A DNA stretch of 64,000 nucleotides from Mycobacterium sp. ENV421 (GTDB taxonomy: Bacteria; Actinomycetota; Actinomycetes; Mycobacteriales; Mycobacteriaceae). The translations under genes were made by a program, and so were the position numbers. Positions within the stretch are counted from its first letter, which is position 1. The number at the start of each line of letters is the position of its first letter. Below the pieces are notes generated by a model, which worked only from the letters and a program-made list of their open reading frames with translations, was not told the origin of the DNA and made no database searches. Location of the stretch: contig NZ_PDHO01000010.1 in the NCBI RefSeq assembly GCF_002887815.1, positions 1-64,000 on the forward strand. Reading direction: 5' to 3'. This document shows positions 36,007-49,609 of this stretch, one piece after another.

Positions 36007-36390
36007 TCAGGCGGCCCGCAGTTCCAGGCCGACGTTGCGCGTGGCGCCGCCGCGCAGCTTGGAGAAGAAGTTGAACACCTTGCCGAGCAGCCCGTAGCGG
36101 TTGCCGATCGCGTCGTACACCCGCTGGATCTGCTGGGAGTCGTCGAGAATGCTCGCGACCGCCTCCACCGCTTCGCCCTTGACGTTGCCGCTGCGGTCAC
36201 AGACGGCCAGGGTCACCCGCGGGGTGTTCCGAATCCGTTTGACCTTCCAGGAGTCCTTGCCGGTGATCACCAGAGCGCGGTCGCCGTCCGGAGCGATCCA
36301 GATTGGTGTCGGCTTGGGCCTGCCGTCCTTGGTGAAGGTGGTCAGGGAGACGTACTGGGACGTGATCACTTCGCCGAAGCTGGGAGCCAT
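36007..36390 (-). CDS. PPOX-class F420-dependent enzyme, paralog 2
   Basis: A 127-aa paralog of the next gene, about half identical (SLTTFTKDGRPKPTPIW, KVKRIRNTPRVTLAVCD). It lies next to cobN as Rv2061c does in M. tuberculosis. TAGATT 6 nt before the ATG predicts a leaderless transcript separate from cobN. Substrate is unknown. Confidence 0.82.
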   Translation of the reverse strand: MAPSFGEVITSQYVSLTTFTKDGRPKPTPIWIAPDGDRALVITGKDSWKVKRIRNTPRVTLAVCDRSGNVKGEAVEAVASILDDSQQIQRVYDAIGNRYGLLGKVFNFFSKLRGGATRNVGLELRAA

Positions 36391-36396
36391 CCGACC

Positions 36397-36402
36397 AATC
36401 TA
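36397..36402 (-). promoter_or_regulatory. -10 box of the PPOX gene pair
   Basis: TAGATT on the minus strand, 6 nt from the ATG, predicts a leaderless mRNA starting inside the 29-bp gap behind cobN. Confidence 0.45.
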
Positions 36403-36419
36403 CTGGTGCCCGGCCGAAC

Positions 36420-40022
<3,603 letters not shown>

Positions 40023-40055
40023 CCACCATTCGTACCGTACGGGCGCCCGCTGCCC

Positions 40056-40973
40056 CTATTCGGATCGTGGGTTGGCGTGCACGAACGCGACGACGGCCTC
40101 GGCCAGTTCCGGCCCCTTGTCCTCCTGCAGGAAGTGGCCTGCTCCGACGATCGTCACGTGCGATTGCCCACGTGCGCCAGGAACGTGCTCCCGCAGCACC
40201 GGCTCGGCAGCGCCGGTGATCGGATCGGAATCGGAAAATGCTGACAGAAATGGCTTTTCGAACCGACCCAGCGCGGCCCACGCCGCCCGGTTGGCCGGGG
40301 CCGCCGGGTCGTCCGGGCTGATCGGCACGAGCATGGGAAACTGCCTGGCCCCGGCTTGATAGCTGTCGTCGGGGAATGGCGCATCGTAAGCCGCGATCGT
40401 CTCGGCCGACAGCTCCGAAACCGACCCGCCGTTGACGATCTGCCCGGCCGGGAACATCGGCACCTCTTGGCTGAACTTCTGCCAAGCCAGGAACGCCTCA
40501 CCGGGGTGATGATCACCTGTCGGCAGCATGGTGTTGGCGGCCACCACCCGGGCGAACCGATCCGGATGCTCGCCCACGAGTCGCAGCCCGATCAGCCCAC
40601 CCCAGTCCTGACATACCAGCGTGACGTCGGCGAGACCGATCTGCTCGATCGCCGCCCACATCCAATCCACGTGTGCCTGATAGCTGTAATCGTCTCGGCT
40701 GGTGGGCTTGTCGCTGCGCCCGAACCCGACCAGGTCGATCGCCACCGCACGCAGTCCGGCATCGACGAGCACGGGGATCATCCGCCGGTACAGGTAGCTC
40801 CAGGACGGCTCGCCGTGCAGCAACAGCACCACCTCGCCGTCGGACGGCCCCTCGTCGAGATAGTGCATCCGTAGCGTGCCGCCGTCCCCGGAGTCGACCT
40901 CGACGTAGCGCGGTTCGAAGGGAAAGTCCGGCAACGCGGCGAATCGCTCGTCGGGGGTGCGCAATACATCCAT
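40056..40973 (-). CDS. dhmA: Haloalkane dehalogenase, DhmA1 (Rv2296) type
   Basis: A 305-aa alpha/beta hydrolase expected to cleave carbon-halogen bonds of alkyl halides. The nucleophile Asp123 lies in VCQDWGGLIG, with halide-binding Trp124 next to it; the oxyanion segment is HGEPSW (Glu55), and the catalytic His is in VGAGHFLQED. The N-terminus MDVLRTPDERF and numbering match mycobacterial subfamily I enzymes. AGGAG lies 8 nt before the ATG. It is the third gene of the peroxiredoxin-like/TetR/dehalogenase operon. Confidence 0.87.
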   Translation of the reverse strand: MDVLRTPDERFAALPDFPFEPRYVEVDSGDGGTLRMHYLDEGPSDGEVVLLLHGEPSWSYLYRRMIPVLVDAGLRAVAIDLVGFGRSDKPTSRDDYSYQAHVDWMWAAIEQIGLADVTLVCQDWGGLIGLRLVGEHPDRFARVVAANTMLPTGDHHPGEAFLAWQKFSQEVPMFPAGQIVNGGSVSELSAETIAAYDAPFPDDSYQAGARQFPMLVPISPDDPAAPANRAAWAALGRFEKPFLSAFSDSDPITGAAEPVLREHVPGARGQSHVTIVGAGHFLQEDKGPELAEAVVAFVHANPRSE

Positions 40974-40990
40974 TGGTGTGCTCCTGTACC

Positions 40991-41677
40991 TCAGCGGGTT
41001 GGTGGTTCACGGTCGACGGTGGCGGGACACCACTGCCGAAGTTGCATCCGAGCGACGTCGACGGCGTCGCGCATCGGGGTGATGTCCCCCCGCACCCGGC
41101 CGACCAGCATGCCGCCCTGAAGCGCTGCAATAACGTTGGCGGCCAGTCGATCCGGTTCGGCATCGGCTCTTAATGCGCCGCGTTCCTGCATCGTGCGCAG
41201 CCCGTCGGCGAGCAGACCCACCCATCGGTCGAAGGCCGCGTCGACGCGCGGCCGAAAGGCCTCGTCGTCCATCAACTCGGCGGCCAACTTGCCCAGCGGA
41301 CACGCGAACGGGCCGCCGGGAGCCGAGTGCATCGCCACGATGCCGGCCATCCAGGCGTTCAACGTGGCCCAGGAATCGATGTGCGTCAACCCGGGCTGGG
41401 CTGCGAGAACGATCTCCAGCTGTCGGTCGATCACGGCACCGACCAGCTCAGCCTTGTCGTCGAAGTAGTGGTAAAGCTGGGACTTTCCGCAACCCGCGAC
41501 CGCGAGCACGTCGTCGAGACTGGTAGCGCGGACACCTCGTTGGTAGATCAGCAGCGCCGCGGCGTCCAGAATCGCTGCGCGTGTCCGCCGGCCCCGCGCG
41601 GTCAGCGGCACCGGCGTGGCGCGTCCGCCAGTCAGCGCCGTGCCTTGGCGTGGTGAAGCAGTTCGTCGACGGACCAT
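40991..41677 (-). CDS. TetR family regulator of the dehalogenase operon
   Basis: A 228-aa TetR-type repressor. The helix-turn-helix is visible as ATSLDDVLAVAGCGKSQLYH followed by YFDDKAELVGAV (about residues 50-82), with a TetR_C ligand domain of the AcrR/QacR-like group after it (MHSAPGGPFACPLGKLAAEL). It overlaps the upstream peroxiredoxin-like gene by 46 bp, so the real start may be an internal codon nearer the HTH. It lies between the genes it probably controls; the palindrome at 42216-42239 ahead of the operon is its likely site. Confidence 0.83.
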   Translation of the reverse strand: MVRRRTASPRQGTALTGGRATPVPLTARGRRTRAAILDAAALLIYQRGVRATSLDDVLAVAGCGKSQLYHYFDDKAELVGAVIDRQLEIVLAAQPGLTHIDSWATLNAWMAGIVAMHSAPGGPFACPLGKLAAELMDDEAFRPRVDAAFDRWVGLLADGLRTMQERGALRADAEPDRLAANVIAALQGGMLVGRVRGDITPMRDAVDVARMQLRQWCPATVDREPPTR

Positions 41678-42198
41678 TGATCGCCGGCGTGCGTGCCGTA
41701 CTTGGCGTCGATGACGGTGCCGTTGGTGTCGATCAGGATATCGGCGGGCAGACCGAGATGACCCCCGTTGGCCCGATGCATCCCGTCCTTCAGCCTCAAC
41801 TTCCCGGCCAGGGACCGGTCCATCAGGCCCTTGACGACCGGCGCCAGCGAGCGCGGGTCGGCTATCGCTCGGACCGAGGTCTCCACGCCGAACCTCCGGT
41901 AGAGCCGCCGTTCCGGGTCAGCGACGAGGTCGAAGGGCAGATCATCCACGTAGGTGGCGAGCTCCTCGGGCGTGGAGTGGAACAGCACCACCTCGCGGAT
42001 TCCGCTTGCCGTGATCTCGGCATGACGCTTGACCACCGACTGAAGGTGCACGTTGCAGATCGGGCAGCCGGCGAAACGCCGAAACTGGAGGTGCACCAGC
42101 AGATCTGGATCAGGCACGACCACGATGCCGCCCTTGACGGTGCGCAATTCATCAGCTTCGACGCAATCTCCGGGCTTGACCCGAGCGAGCACCATCAC
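41632..42198 (-). CDS. Peroxiredoxin-like (AhpC/TSA_2) protein
   Basis: A 188-aa thioredoxin-fold protein. FRRFAGCPICNVHLQSV (about residues 39-55) supplies a CxxC pair, and the fold ends in PADILIDTNGTVIDAKYG and HAGDQWSVDELL. Such proteins belong to the peroxiredoxin-like family with CPIC in place of the usual peroxidatic motif; they may act on peroxides or as thiol reductases. It heads the operon with a TetR regulator and haloalkane dehalogenase. The strong palindrome lies 18 bp upstream of its start. Confidence 0.78.
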   Translation of the reverse strand: MMVLARVKPGDCVEADELRTVKGGIVVVPDPDLLVHLQFRRFAGCPICNVHLQSVVKRHAEITASGIREVVLFHSTPEELATYVDDLPFDLVADPERRLYRRFGVETSVRAIADPRSLAPVVKGLMDRSLAGKLRLKDGMHRANGGHLGLPADILIDTNGTVIDAKYGTHAGDQWSVDELLHHAKARR

Positions 42199-42215
42199 TA
42201 CAGAGTCGACTCCAG

Positions 42216-42239
42216 AAACTGTACTGTCAAGTCCAGTTT
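42216..42239. promoter_or_regulatory. Strong palindromic operator of the peroxiredoxin/TetR/dehalogenase operon
   Basis: AAACTG (42216-42221) and CAGTTT (42234-42239) are perfect arms; inner ACT (42223-42225) and AGT (42230-42232) also pair, so 18 of 24 positions are symmetrical. On the minus strand it contains TTGACA (42230-42225), a consensus -35 box for the operon. A repressor bound here would block that promoter. The TetR encoded in the operon is the obvious candidate. Confidence 0.65.
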
Positions 42240-42249
42240 GACGTCGGGG

Positions 42250-42663
42250 TCAGTCCGCCGAGAACGGACTCAACGCAAGACCGACCACGGCGACCACGGC
42301 CACCGGAGCAAGCAGCGGCAGCCACGGCAGGTCGACGGGCACCGCGGCAGCCAGGGCACCGGCCGCGGCGAAGCCGGCGATCCCGATCGCCGTGACCCGG
42401 GTCAGGGTGGCGTACGTCAACACCAGATACGCCGCCGCGCACACCCCCGACGTCGCGGCCAGCATCGGGTGCGGTCCAGTCAGCACGATCGCGGCCGTCG
42501 CCGCCAGAACGGCCACCGTCGCCGCGGCACGCACGAACAGACCGACGATGATGGCGATCAACGCCACCGCCGCCGCGGCGAGCCAGCGGGTATCGGCACC
42601 GACCGCCGTCGCCGCCGTCATCGCGACTGCGAACGATGCCGCCACCAGCCGCCGCACCGTCAT
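42250..42663 (-). CDS. Small membrane protein, Rv3162c type
   Basis: A 137-aa, almost wholly hydrophobic, Ala/Val-rich protein with about four helices. It is the last gene of the moxR3 operon, overlapping the DUF58 stop by 4 bp, as Rv3162c does in M. tuberculosis. Function unknown; probably an accessory of the MoxR/DUF58 complex. Confidence 0.72.
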   Translation of the reverse strand: MTVRRLVAASFAVAMTAATAVGADTRWLAAAAVALIAIIVGLFVRAAATVAVLAATAAIVLTGPHPMLAATSGVCAAAYLVLTYATLTRVTAIGIAGFAAAGALAAAVPVDLPWLPLLAPVAVVAVVGLALSPFSAD

Positions 42664-43900
42664 GACGACCGCCGGCCACGATCGGGCACCAGGCTCATCG
42701 CCTGGTCGAGCGCCACGTCAGCCGGCCACGGCACCACATCGACGCCGATGACCCTCATGTCCCGGTACATCGATGAACGCTGCAACGCCCACATTCGCTG
42801 CAGAAGCGGCTGGTCGTCGTCGGCAAAGGGCCAGCCTTCCAGCACGTCGACCGCCACCACGGTGTGTCCCCGTTTGCACAGGTCGATGAGTGCCAGCGCG
42901 AACTGGGTGTCGAGCAGCGTCGAGAAGGCCACCACGACGGCGCCCGGCGGGACCGCGGCCCGCGGCGCCAAAGTACCTGCGGTCTGCTGGTATTCGCTGC
43001 CCACACCGAGCGCCGCGTCGAGCACCCGGTAGAACTGTCGCCGGCCGATATCGGCACCGAGCCACCGTGGCCGGCGCCCCCCGAGGCCGACGATGCCGGC
43101 ACGGTCGCCGTTGCGCAGCGCGGTCTGCACCGCCTGTGTCGCGCCGCGCAACGCCCGTTCGGTGACGGTGGTGGCCGGGCCTGCGGGCTGTGCACTCATG
43201 TCGACGAGCACCACGACGTCGGCGGCCCGGTCGGTCAGCCGTTCGGTGACGTGCAGGCTGCCGCGGCGGGCACTGACCGCCCAGTTGACGGTGCGGAGCT
43301 GATCCCCCGGCAGGTAGGGGCGAATCTCGGCGAACTCGACGCCCGGCCCGATGTGGCGGGTCAGGTGGGTGCCCAACCGGTCGGGCAGTTCGGTTCGCGG
43401 AATCCCGGTCGGTTGCGGGGGCGCCACCGGGAAGACGAACAGGTCGGCGGCGTCGACGGTGGCGGTGCCGGTCAGCAGTCCACCGGCCGCGTCGAGCCGG
43501 ACCCGGGCGCGCAGGGGGTAGTGGCCCCACCTCCCCGCCGTCGCGGACACCGTGGCGCTCCTGGCGTCGGCGGTGACGATCTCGATGTCCAGGCCGTCCA
43601 CCGCCCCCAGTTCCAGTGTCGCGTTCGCGCTGTTCTCCGCCAGCTCGGCGCGCAGCTGCACCGGCTCGTTCTCGAAGCACCGGGTCAGCGCCGGGTAGCC
43701 CTTGACCGAGACCGACACAGGTCTGTGCTGCCAACTGATCGAGGCGAGCACCCCCAGCATCGGCGCCACGAAAGCGATCAGCTGCCAGCGCGACGCAATC
43801 ACCGCCGCGACCAGCCCCACCCCGACGCACGTCATCAGTGTCACCGTCAATTTGGATGCGCGCCAATGCAATACAGCATCGACCGAACGGGGGCCGTCCA

Positions 43901-43904
<4 letters not shown>
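42660..43904 (-). CDS. DUF58 protein, Rv3163c type
   Basis: A 414-aa protein with two N-terminal membrane helices (about residues 20-60), a beta region, and a cytoplasmic DUF58/vWA-like domain (EIRPYLPGDQLRTVNWAVSARRGSLHV is split here as IRPYLPGDQLRTVNW and SARRGSLHV; then VVVLVDMSAQ as the MIDAS-like strand). DUF58 proteins work with MoxR ATPases as chaperone or cofactor-insertion systems. The start is ATG 43904, overlapping the moxR3 stop (ATGATG); ATG 43901 is an alternative. Confidence 0.83.
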
Positions 43905-44859
<955 letters not shown>

Positions 44860-44863
<4 letters not shown>

Positions 44864-45336
44864 AGGTTTTCCATCCGTCGCAGGATCTCCTCGAGGGTGG
44901 CGTACCCCGGTCCGGGTTCACGGCTCCGGGTTCGCTCGATGTTGTTCGGATCAACCCACGGCCACAGCTCGTCGCCGAACACGATGCGCCCGGTCGCCTG
45001 TAGGGCCACGGGATCCCGCTGACGGGTGGCGAGCACGAACTCGCGGGCCAGCTTCGGCCGCAGATGCCGGTCCCAGTCTTCCCGGGTGGCATCCGCCCAC
45101 TGAACTGTCGACTCGGTGCGCGACCGCCAGCGCCACAATGCCTCCGCCGGGTCGTCCGACGGCAGTTCGGGTACCGACCGGCCTTGTGCCGCAACGACAG
45201 TCAGCCGGGCGGCGATGAGGAATGCAGCTACCGCGAGCCCCGCGACCGGCATGATCCACCGCCCGGCATTCAGCACGATCGCCAGCACTTCCGCTGCCAC
45301 GACCAGCAGGAGGCCGCCTCCCACCAGCCGGATCAC
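44860..45336 (-). CDS. Membrane protein, Rv3165c type
   Basis: A 158-aa protein with two N-terminal helices (about residues 3-45) and a hydrophilic C-terminal half (LWRWRSRTESTVQWADATRE, then LRPKLAREFVLATRQRD). GTG 45336 overlaps the upstream stop (GTGA). The function is unknown; it is an accessory gene of the moxR3 operon. Confidence 0.75.
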
Positions 45337-46283
45337 GCGGGGCTCCGCAGCTCGCCGAGGACCAGGCGAAGCGCCCGTTCGGCGGTTTCGCGGTGTCCCT
45401 CGTTCATCACGTGGGTGGAGAACCGGGCCTCGGCGAACAGGGTGACCAGTTCGGTGGCGCTGCCGGCGTGGATCGCCTGATGGTCGACGGCACGGGCCAG
45501 CACCTCGGACGGGGTGTCCGACTCCTGCGGGGCCACGCCGGGGGCGCCGGCCAGTGCGTGTTCCATTGCCGCATAACACGCGATGATGGCCTCCCGCGGT
45601 TCACGGCTGAGGTCGCCGACTTCGGCCAGACCGCGCTCGGCGGCCAGCGCGAGTGATCCGGGTCCGGGCGGCACCGCGTCGCGGGGGCGGTCGTCAGGTG
45701 GCGGTGGCGCCGGCTCCCGACGTCGTTCGCGCGCCCGGAGCACGATCGCGCCGATCAGCGTGACGAGCAGAAGCGCCGCGAAAGCAGCCAGGAGATACCA
45801 GAAGAACGGGTCGGCGGCGGCGGGTTCGGGTGTCGGTGGCGGCCGGGCGGCGGCCTGGCCTGGCGGTGCGGTGCCGGTGGGCGTGGCGATGGGCGGCGCC
45901 GGCGGCGGACCTCCACTCAGTTGCGGGAGGCGCAGCTGAGTGAACAGCGCGGCCATCATCAACCACGCCAGCACCGCCGCGACGATAACCAGCACGAAGC
46001 GCCAGCTCCGTCGCACACCTACGCCGCCACCGCCACCGGGTACGTGAGTTCGCGCGGCCTGCGTGGCGCGCTGCGGGTCGCGCAGCTTCGCCACGAACGC
46101 GACGATCATCACCAGCAGACAGGCCAGCACCAGAGTCAGCAGCGCGAGCAGGCTGCCGGTTCCGCCGGTCGGCGGGGTCCGCGGCGGCCGCGGCGCATCC
46201 GGCAGATGCCCGCGCAACGCGAGGCCGAGCAACAGGATCAGCGCGACCAGTGCGACCACCCTCGGTGTGGCAGCCGTCGCCAT
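45333..46283 (-). CDS. DUF4129 membrane protein, Rv3166c type
   Basis: A 316-aa membrane protein with about three helices (first, second near residues 45-65, third near 160-185), Pro-rich linkers, and a cytoplasmic DUF4129 domain at the end (EPREAIIACYAAMEHALA, TPSEVLARAV, ARFSTHVMNEGHRETAERAL). It is the first gene of the moxR3 operon. ATG 46283 is chosen because a TATGTT -10 box lies 6 nt upstream; the longer frame overlaps cobG. Confidence 0.78.
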   Translation of the reverse strand: MATAATPRVVALVALILLLGLALRGHLPDAPRPPRTPPTGGTGSLLALLTLVLACLLVMIVAFVAKLRDPQRATQAARTHVPGGGGGVGVRRSWRFVLVIVAAVLAWLMMAALFTQLRLPQLSGGPPPAPPIATPTGTAPPGQAAARPPPTPEPAAADPFFWYLLAAFAALLLVTLIGAIVLRARERRREPAPPPPDDRPRDAVPPGPGSLALAAERGLAEVGDLSREPREAIIACYAAMEHALAGAPGVAPQESDTPSEVLARAVDHQAIHAGSATELVTLFAEARFSTHVMNEGHRETAERALRLVLGELRSPA

Positions 46284-46289
46284 GGCCCG

Positions 46290-46307
46290 AACATACGCCC
46301 GTACGGT
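46290..46307. promoter_or_regulatory. Back-to-back leaderless promoters of the moxR3 operon and cobG
   Basis: On the minus strand TATGTT (46295-46290) is 6 nt from the DUF4129 start; on the plus strand TACGGT (46302-46307) is 6 nt from the cobG GTG. The two -10 boxes are only 6 bp apart, so the two transcripts probably compete for polymerase. Confidence 0.5.
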
Positions 46308-46313
46308 GGATGG

Positions 46314-47435
46314 GTGAAGCGTTTGCGTGACGACGACGCCTGCCCCGGTGCGCTGCAGGTGCACCAGGCGGCGGACGGCGCGCTGGCCCGCCTGCGGCTG
46401 CCCGGGGGGATGATCGCCGCCCGGCAGTTGGAAGCGTTGGCGCACACCGCCGCCGAATTCGGCAACGGCACTCTGGAGCTCACCGCACGCGGCAATCTGC
46501 AGCTGCGCGGGGTGCGGGATACCGCGGCGGTCGCCGACGCCTCGGCCGCTGCCGGGCTGTTGCCCTCGCCGACGCACGAACGGGTGCGCAATATCGTCGC
46601 CTCGCCGTTGTCCGGCCGGGTCGGCGGCGCGGCGGATGTGCGGCCGTGGGTGATCGAGCTGGATCTCGCCATTCAGGCCGACGCGGAGTTGGCGCGGTTG
46701 CCGGGAAGGTTCCTGTTCGGCCTCGACGACGGCCGCGGCGACATCTCCGGATTCGCCGCCGACGCCGGGGTCCATGTGCACTCCGACGGTGTCGCGTTGT
46801 TGCTGGCCGGTCGCGACACCGGGGTCCGGGTGGCTCCGGGTGACGTGGTGTCGGCGTTGATCACGATTGCGCGACGGTTCGTCGAGATCCGCGGAACCGC
46901 TTGGCGGGTGGCCGAATTGGATGATCCGTCGACGCTGTTGGCGGGTTTCCCGACGACAGCGGCACCCGGAGCCGAATATCCGCCCGTGTTACGGCCGCCG
47001 GTCGGCTGGATCGCGCAGGACGACGGCCGGGTGGCGCTGGGCGCAGCGATCCCCCTCGGTGTTCTGCAATCCCGCCAGGCCGAGTTCGTCGCGGCGATCG
47101 ACGCGCCGGTGATCATCACGCCGTGGCGCTCGGTGCTGGTCTGCGACCTGGACGAGCCAGTGGCCGACACGGCGTTGCGGGTGCTGGCGCCGATGGGGTT
47201 GGTATTCGACGAGAACTCGCCGTGGCTGGACGTCAGCGCCTGCGTGGGCAGCCCGGGCTGTGAGAAGTCGCGGGCCGACGTGCGCGCGGAGGCCGCCCGG
47301 GTGGCGCTCGACGAGGACGCGCGCCTGCGCAGCGGCCACGTTCACTATGTGGGATGCGAGCGGGCGTGCGGCAGTCCCCCGGCAGGTCAGGTGTTCGTGG
47401 CGACGGCGGAGGGGTTCCGGCCCGCATCTCGGTAG
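46314..47435 (+). CDS. cobG: Precorrin-3B synthase CobG
   Basis: A 373-aa iron-sulfur/siroheme-type oxygenase of the aerobic corrinoid pathway, converting precorrin-3A to precorrin-3B. The nitrite/sulfite reductase ferredoxin-like halves are present (NGTLELTARGNLQLRGV is the first), and the 4Fe-4S cysteines lie in CVGSPGCEKS and VGCERACGSP near the end. GTG 46314 is chosen because it gives the family start (KRLRDDDACPGALQ) and has a -10 box 6 nt upstream. It is the first gene of cobG-cobH-cobIJ. Confidence 0.92.
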   Translation: MKRLRDDDACPGALQVHQAADGALARLRLPGGMIAARQLEALAHTAAEFGNGTLELTARGNLQLRGVRDTAAVADASAAAGLLPSPTHERVRNIVASPLSGRVGGAADVRPWVIELDLAIQADAELARLPGRFLFGLDDGRGDISGFAADAGVHVHSDGVALLLAGRDTGVRVAPGDVVSALITIARRFVEIRGTAWRVAELDDPSTLLAGFPTTAAPGAEYPPVLRPPVGWIAQDDGRVALGAAIPLGVLQSRQAEFVAAIDAPVIITPWRSVLVCDLDEPVADTALRVLAPMGLVFDENSPWLDVSACVGSPGCEKSRADVRAEAARVALDEDARLRSGHVHYVGCERACGSPPAGQVFVATAEGFRPASR

Positions 47436-47451
47436 GCCGTAGGGTGATCGC

Positions 47452-48078
47452 GTGCTCGACTACATTCGCGACGCAGCCGAGATCTATCGGCAGTCGTTCG
47501 CGACGATTCGTGCCGAGGCCGATCTGACCGCGTTTCCCGGGGATGTGGCGCGGGTCGTCGTCCGGTTGATCCACACCTGCGGTCAGGTCGACGTGGCCGA
47601 GCATGTGGCATTCAGCCCGGGCGTGGTCAGCGCGACGCACGCCGCCCTATTGGCCGGGGCGCCGATCCTGTGCGACTCGTCGATGGTCGCGGCCGGCATC
47701 ACCGCAGCCCGTCTGCCCGCGGGCAACGAGGTGGTGTCGCTGGTGGCCGATCCGCGGGCGCCCGAGCTGGCCCAGCGCGCCGGGAACACCCGCTCGGCCG
47801 CTGGTGTCGAGCTGTGGGCCGATCGGATGGCCGGTGCCGTCGTCGCCATCGGGAATGCGCCGACGGCGCTGTTCCGGCTGCTGGAGCTCATCGACGACGG
47901 CGTGCCCGCCCCGGTGTCGGTGCTGGGCGGGCCGGTCGGATTCGTCGGCTCGGCGCAATCCAAGCAGGAGCTGATCGACCGGCCGCGGGGCATGGAGTAC
48001 CTGGTGGTGCAGGGCCGGCGCGGAGGCAGCGCGATGGCGGCCGCCGCGGTGAACGCGATCGCGAGTGAGCGCGAATGA
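47452..48078 (+). CDS. cobH: Precorrin-8X methylmutase CobH
   Basis: A 208-aa enzyme that moves a methyl group from C-11 to C-12 to give hydrogenobyrinic acid. The catalytic His lies in [19 protein letters not shown] (about residue 43), and family segments [12 protein letters not shown] and [15 protein letters not shown], then [15 protein letters not shown] follow. Length is normal. It is 16 bp from cobG and its stop overlaps cobIJ by 4 bp. Confidence 0.94.
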   Translation: MLDYIRDAAEIYRQSFATIRAEADLTAFPGDVARVVVRLIHTCGQVDVAEHVAFSPGVVSATHAALLAGAPILCDSSMVAAGITAARLPAGNEVVSLVADPRAPELAQRAGNTRSAAGVELWADRMAGAVVAIGNAPTALFRLLELIDDGVPAPVSVLGGPVGFVGSAQSKQELIDRPRGMEYLVVQGRRGGSAMAAAAVNAIASERE

Positions 48079-49535
48079 CCGGCACGGGCACTCTCTACGG
48101 CGTCGGCCTCGGCCCTGGTGATCCGGAGCTGGTGACGGTCAAGGCCGCCCGGATCATCGGCGCGGCCGACGTGGTGGCCTATCACAGCGCGCGGCACGGC
48201 CGCAGCATCGCACGGCGCATCGCCGAGCCCTACCTGCGCGACGGCCAGTTCGAAGAGCACCTGGTCTACCCGGTGACCACCGAGACCACCGAGCACCCCG
48301 GCGGCTATGCCGGCGCGATGGAGGACTTCTATCGCGAGGCGGCCGACCGGATCGCCGCCCACCTCGACGCCGGGCGTGATGTCGCGCTGCTCGCGGAGGG
48401 CGATCCACTGTTCTACAGCTCGTACATGCACATGCACACCCGGCTGACCGAGCGGTTCAGCGCGGTGATCATCCCGGGCGTGACATCGGTGAGCGCAGCC
48501 TCCGCGGCGATAGCCACTCCCCTGGTGACCGGCGACGAAGTGCTCTCGGTGCTGCCCGGCACCATGCCGGTGCGCGAGCTCGCCCGCCGCCTCGCCGACG
48601 CCGACGCAGCGGTGGTGATGAAGCTGGGACGGACGTATCCCCAAGTGCGGGAAGCACTTTCGATGGCAGGCCGCCTCGATGAGGCGTTCTACGTCGAGCG
48701 GGCCAGTACCGACTCGCAACGCGTGCTGCCTGCCGGCGAGGTCGAGGCCGAATCGGTGCCCTACTTCTCGCTGGCCATCTTGCCGGGCGGAGCGCGGGCC
48801 AAGCCGGTCACCGGCGGCGTCACCGTGGTGGGTCTCGGCCCCGGTGACATCGACTGGATGACGCCGCAGAGCCGGCACGAGCTCGCGACGGCCACCGATC
48901 TGATCGGCTACGGCCCCTACCTGGATCGCGTCCCGGCGCACGCCGGGCAGCGGCGCCACCCCAGCGACAACACCGACGAACCGGCGCGGGCCCGCCTGGC
49001 GTGCGAGCTGGCCGAGCGGGGACATGCCGTCGCGGTGGTGTCCTCGGGTGATCCCGGCGTCTTCGCGATGGCCTCCGCGGTGCTCGAAGAGGCCAAGCAG
49101 TGGCCGAACGTCGCCGTTCGGGTCATCCCGGCGATGACGGCCGCGCAGGCGGTCGCCAGCCGGGTCGGTGCGCCGCTGGGGCATGACTATGCGGTGATCT
49201 CACTGTCCGACCGACTCAAGCCGTGGGACATCATTGCCGCCCGACTCTCGGCGGCCGCCGAGGCGGACCTGGCGCTGGCGATCTACAACCCGGCCTCCAA
49301 GAGCCGCACCTGGCAGGTCGCGGCGATGCGGGATCTGCTGTTGGAGCACCGCGAACCGGGCACGCCCGTGGTGATCGGCCGCGACGTGGCCGGACCGCAC
49401 GAGTCGGTGAAGGTCGTGCGGCTCGGCGATCTGGACCCCGCCGACGTCGACATGCGGTGCCTGCTGATCGTGGGCTCGTCGCAGACGCAGTGGTACGGCG
49501 ACACGGTGTTCACGCCGCGGCGCTATCCTCAGTAA
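48075..49535 (+). CDS. cobIJ: Precorrin-2 C20- / precorrin-3B C17-methyltransferase CobIJ
   Basis: A 486-aa fusion of two tetrapyrrole methyltransferases. The first half (about 1-240) is CobI, with the glycine motif [16 protein letters not shown] and [14 protein letters not shown]; the second (about 245-486) is CobJ, with [27 protein letters not shown] and [12 protein letters not shown]. This fusion is called cobI in M. tuberculosis (Rv2066). It completes the cobG-cobH-cobIJ operon. Confidence 0.95.
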   Translation: MTGTGTLYGVGLGPGDPELVTVKAARIIGAADVVAYHSARHGRSIARRIAEPYLRDGQFEEHLVYPVTTETTEHPGGYAGAMEDFYREAADRIAAHLDAGRDVALLAEGDPLFYSSYMHMHTRLTERFSAVIIPGVTSVSAASAAIATPLVTGDEVLSVLPGTMPVRELARRLADADAAVVMKLGRTYPQVREALSMAGRLDEAFYVERASTDSQRVLPAGEVEAESVPYFSLAILPGGARAKPVTGGVTVVGLGPGDIDWMTPQSRHELATATDLIGYGPYLDRVPAHAGQRRHPSDNTDEPARARLACELAERGHAVAVVSSGDPGVFAMASAVLEEAKQWPNVAVRVIPAMTAAQAVASRVGAPLGHDYAVISLSDRLKPWDIIAARLSAAAEADLALAIYNPASKSRTWQVAAMRDLLLEHREPGTPVVIGRDVAGPHESVKVVRLGDLDPADVDMRCLLIVGSSQTQWYGDTVFTPRRYPQ

Positions 49536-49585
49536 CTTCTTTAGGCTCATCGACCACAGCCGTCACAATCGGACGAGATTCGTCG

Positions 49586-49602
49586 TAGCGTCGAACTAAT
49601 GT
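49586..49602 (+). promoter_or_regulatory. Overlapping -10 boxes of the DUF222 gene
   Basis: TAGCGT (49586-49591) and TAATGT (49597-49602) both fit TANNNT. The second is 7 nt from the GTG 49610 and would give a leaderless mRNA; the first is 7 nt from ATG 49599, which opens only a 12-codon frame. The LexA palindrome covers TAATGT. Confidence 0.45.
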
Positions 49603-49606
49603 TCGA
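49591..49606. promoter_or_regulatory. Perfect-arm mycobacterial SOS (LexA) box
   Basis: TCGAACTAATGTTCGA has both 6-bp arms of the mycobacterial LexA consensus TCGAAC-N4-GTTCGA. It lies over the -10 region and 4 bp before the GTG start of the DUF222-HNH gene. LexA repression and induction by DNA damage are therefore predicted. Similar boxes are known at some 13E12-family genes of M. tuberculosis. Confidence 0.8.
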
Positions 49607-49609
49607 AGA

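Noticed and set aside
40023..40055. A cobalamin riboswitch before cobN
   Set aside because: The gap is 33 bp, far too short for a B12 riboswitch, and no B12-box-like sequence was recognised before cobG or cobL either.
47583..49184. 533-codon open frame opposite cobH-cobIJ
   Set aside because: Both corrinoid enzymes are certain on the plus strand, so this is antisense shadow.
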